The translations under genes were made by a program, and so were the position numbers. A stretch of 6,248 nucleotides of DNA from Gammaproteobacteria bacterium UBA2955 (GTDB taxonomy: Bacteria > Pseudomonadota > Gammaproteobacteria > Pseudomonadales > Azotimanducaceae), in contig DEBN01000086.1 in NCBI GenBank assembly GCA_002348825.1, positions 1 through 6,248 on the forward strand, in the 5' to 3' direction. Position 1 is the first letter of the stretch, and every line of letters starts with the position of its first letter. The notes beneath the pieces are model-generated. The model saw nothing but the letters and a program-made list of their open reading frames with translations. It had not been told where the DNA came from and made no database searches. This document shows positions 5,122 through 6,248 of the stretch, piece after piece.

Positions 5122-6248
5122 TTATCGCCTTTACGCCAGGCACCGGCGCTGATCGCCGCTGCGATCACAACCGCGTAGGTCAGCATCGCGGCCGCGGCCG
5201 CAGCATAGATGCCGGCCAAGCCGAACCCAAACGTAAACGCCAACGCATAGGCACCCAGAGCCGCGACAACAACCCGAAGCACCGTTGCCCATACCGGCCA
5301 CAGCATGGCACCGGCGCCCTGAGAAGCAAAATATAAAGACAATCCCAAACCATGGAAAAAGAAAAATGGCCCGACGATTTGGATATAGCTTTTCGCCGAT
5401 GCGTGCACCGCAGGCAAATCGGTAAACGCCCCAATCCATGCATCGGGAAACAACGCCAACACGATACCGACCACGCCGGCTATGAGTCCCGCGCTGACGC
5501 CCCCGACACGGCCCAGCCGTTCGGCTCGGCCTAAGTCTCCAGCACCGACGCTGACCCCAACCGTCGAAGTCATGGCCGCACCCAGACCAAATACTAACGG
5601 GATAATTAAAAATTCAACTCGCGAGCCAATGCCGTAGCCAGCCAATGCCGCCTCGCCAAAGCTCGCCACAAAGGCCGTGAGTACCAATACGGTGGCGACC
5701 GTCAGTAGCGGCGACAGCGCGCCCGGCAATGCCACCTGCAAAATGTCGTTAAAATCTGACTTGGAAAAGGTCATCGCCGACCAGCGTAAATGTATTGGAA
5801 AATTACTCCGCACAAGCTTGAAAAATAACGGCACGCTCAAGACTGCCGCCGATACGACGGCTGAAATAGCAGCGCCACTGAGTCCCAGTGCAGGCAACCC
5901 TCCCCAACCCAGAATCAGACAGCCCGACAAAGGAATCTGAATCAACGCGTTGAATATCATCACCGCCGCAGGGAACTGCATTTCCCCCATACCGCGGAAG
6001 ATCGCCGAAACCGTGCTAATTAACCAGAGAAATACACCTCCCGCCAATAACAACATTGCATAAGTATGAGATTGCGCCAGCACCTCACCAGCACCGCCAA
6101 GAAATCGCAAAAAAGCCTTACCGCCGAATAAAAACAGCGCCAACAAAACAGCGGCACCCGCCAAAGCCAAGGCTAACGCGTGCCAGACCAGACGTTCGGC
6201 CTTTGCCACATCCCCGGCACCCAACGCACGGGCGATCGACGCCGCAAC
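5118..6248 (-). CDS. MATE-family multidrug/Na+ or H+ antiporter, N-terminus outside the window
   Basis: The frame is open to the right edge (VAASIARALGAGD upstream of an in-frame TTG at 6224), so the gene starts beyond the window; that TTG is not the true start. The 376 visible residues of a usual ~450-480 hold about ten hydrophobic segments, fitting TM3-TM12 of the twelve-helix MATE fold. The two homologous halves show in the repeated loop ALGAGDVAKAERL near the visible N-terminus and SVGAGDLGRAERL in the second half, the family's typical post-TM loop. The long loop around SNFPIHLRWSAMTFSKSDFN marks the junction between halves. Such inner-membrane proteins export cationic drugs or metabolites against a Na+ or H+ gradient; this one's substrate cannot be told. 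The NorM-like and DinF-like branches cannot be separated without TM1. It converges on the 71-residue protein gene, sharing bases of the stop codons, and no link to sulfite oxidation is evident. Confidence 0.9.
   Translation of the reverse strand, partial: VAASIARALGAGDVAKAERLVWHALALALAGAAVLLALFLFGGKAFLRFLGGAGEVLAQSHTYAMLLLAGGVFLWLISTVSAIFRGMGEMQFPAAVMIFNALIQIPLSGCLILGWGGLPALGLSGAAISAVVSAAVLSVPLFFKLVRSNFPIHLRWSAMTFSKSDFNDILQVALPGALSPLLTVATVLVLTAFVASFGEAALAGYGIGSRVEFLIIPLVFGLGAAMTSTVGVSVGAGDLGRAERLGRVGGVSAGLIAGVVGIVLALFPDAWIGAFTDLPAVHASAKSYIQIVGPFFFFHGLGLSLYFASQGAGAMLWPVWATVLRVVVAALGAYALAFTFGFGLAGIYAAAAAAMLTYAVVIAAAISAGAWRKGDN

Noticed and set aside
5188..5201. 14-bp perfect palindrome GCGGCCGCGGCCGC
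   Set aside because: It lies inside the MATE gene and simply encodes an alanine run in a membrane helix; GC-rich Ala codons give such palindromes without function.
6222..6224. TTG as the start of the MATE gene
   Set aside because: The frame continues upstream to the window edge with a typical MATE loop sequence (ARALGAGD), so the codon is internal.

Overview
The window looks like chromosomal DNA from a moderately GC-rich Gammaproteobacterium, possibly a marine one of the OM60/NOR5 (Halieaceae) kind. That placement is inferred from protein style and gene mix (lone acyl-CoA dehydrogenase with a hotdog partner, SorAB-type sulfite dehydrogenase, De Ley-Doudoroff aldolase); no phylogenetic marker is present. 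Coding density is very high. I see no tRNA, rRNA, CRISPR array, insertion sequence, integrase or attachment site, and no gene-free stretch over 300 bases; the largest gap is 156 bp.

Layout, left to right. Positions 1-270 (+) hold the C-terminal part of a 2-dehydro-3-deoxy-6-phosphogalactonate aldolase (dgoA) whose start lies outside the window. It converges on a three-gene minus-strand unit read from 3072 down to 267: an acyl-CoA dehydrogenase (3072-1876), a double-hotdog MaoC-like protein (1840-989) and a two-pass membrane protein with a DUF1330-like ferredoxin-fold core (929-267). Gaps of 35 and 59 bp make one operon likely. A 156-bp divergent promoter region (3073-3228) separates it from a plus-strand unit: a Tat-exported molybdenum sulfite oxidase/SorA-type protein (3229-4479), a monoheme cytochrome c of SorB type (4482-4850) and an unrecognised 71-residue protein (4906-5121). 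The right end is a minus-strand MATE-family exporter (5118 to the window edge, start outside).

How the genes work together. The molybdoenzyme and cytochrome should form a periplasmic sulfite:cytochrome c oxidoreductase that passes electrons from sulfite to the respiratory chain. The dehydrogenase and hotdog protein should act one after the other on a CoA thioester in the cytoplasm; their substrate cannot be read from the sequence, and the hotdog protein seems to lack the usual catalytic Asp. The membrane protein may belong to the same pathway, but only its position says so. The aldolase (galactonate catabolism) and the MATE pump appear functionally unrelated. Both convergent junctions are so tight that the stop codons of opposing genes share bases.

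I find no clear new system. The least-described parts are the dehydrogenase/hotdog/membrane-protein cassette and the small protein behind the sulfite dehydrogenase genes.
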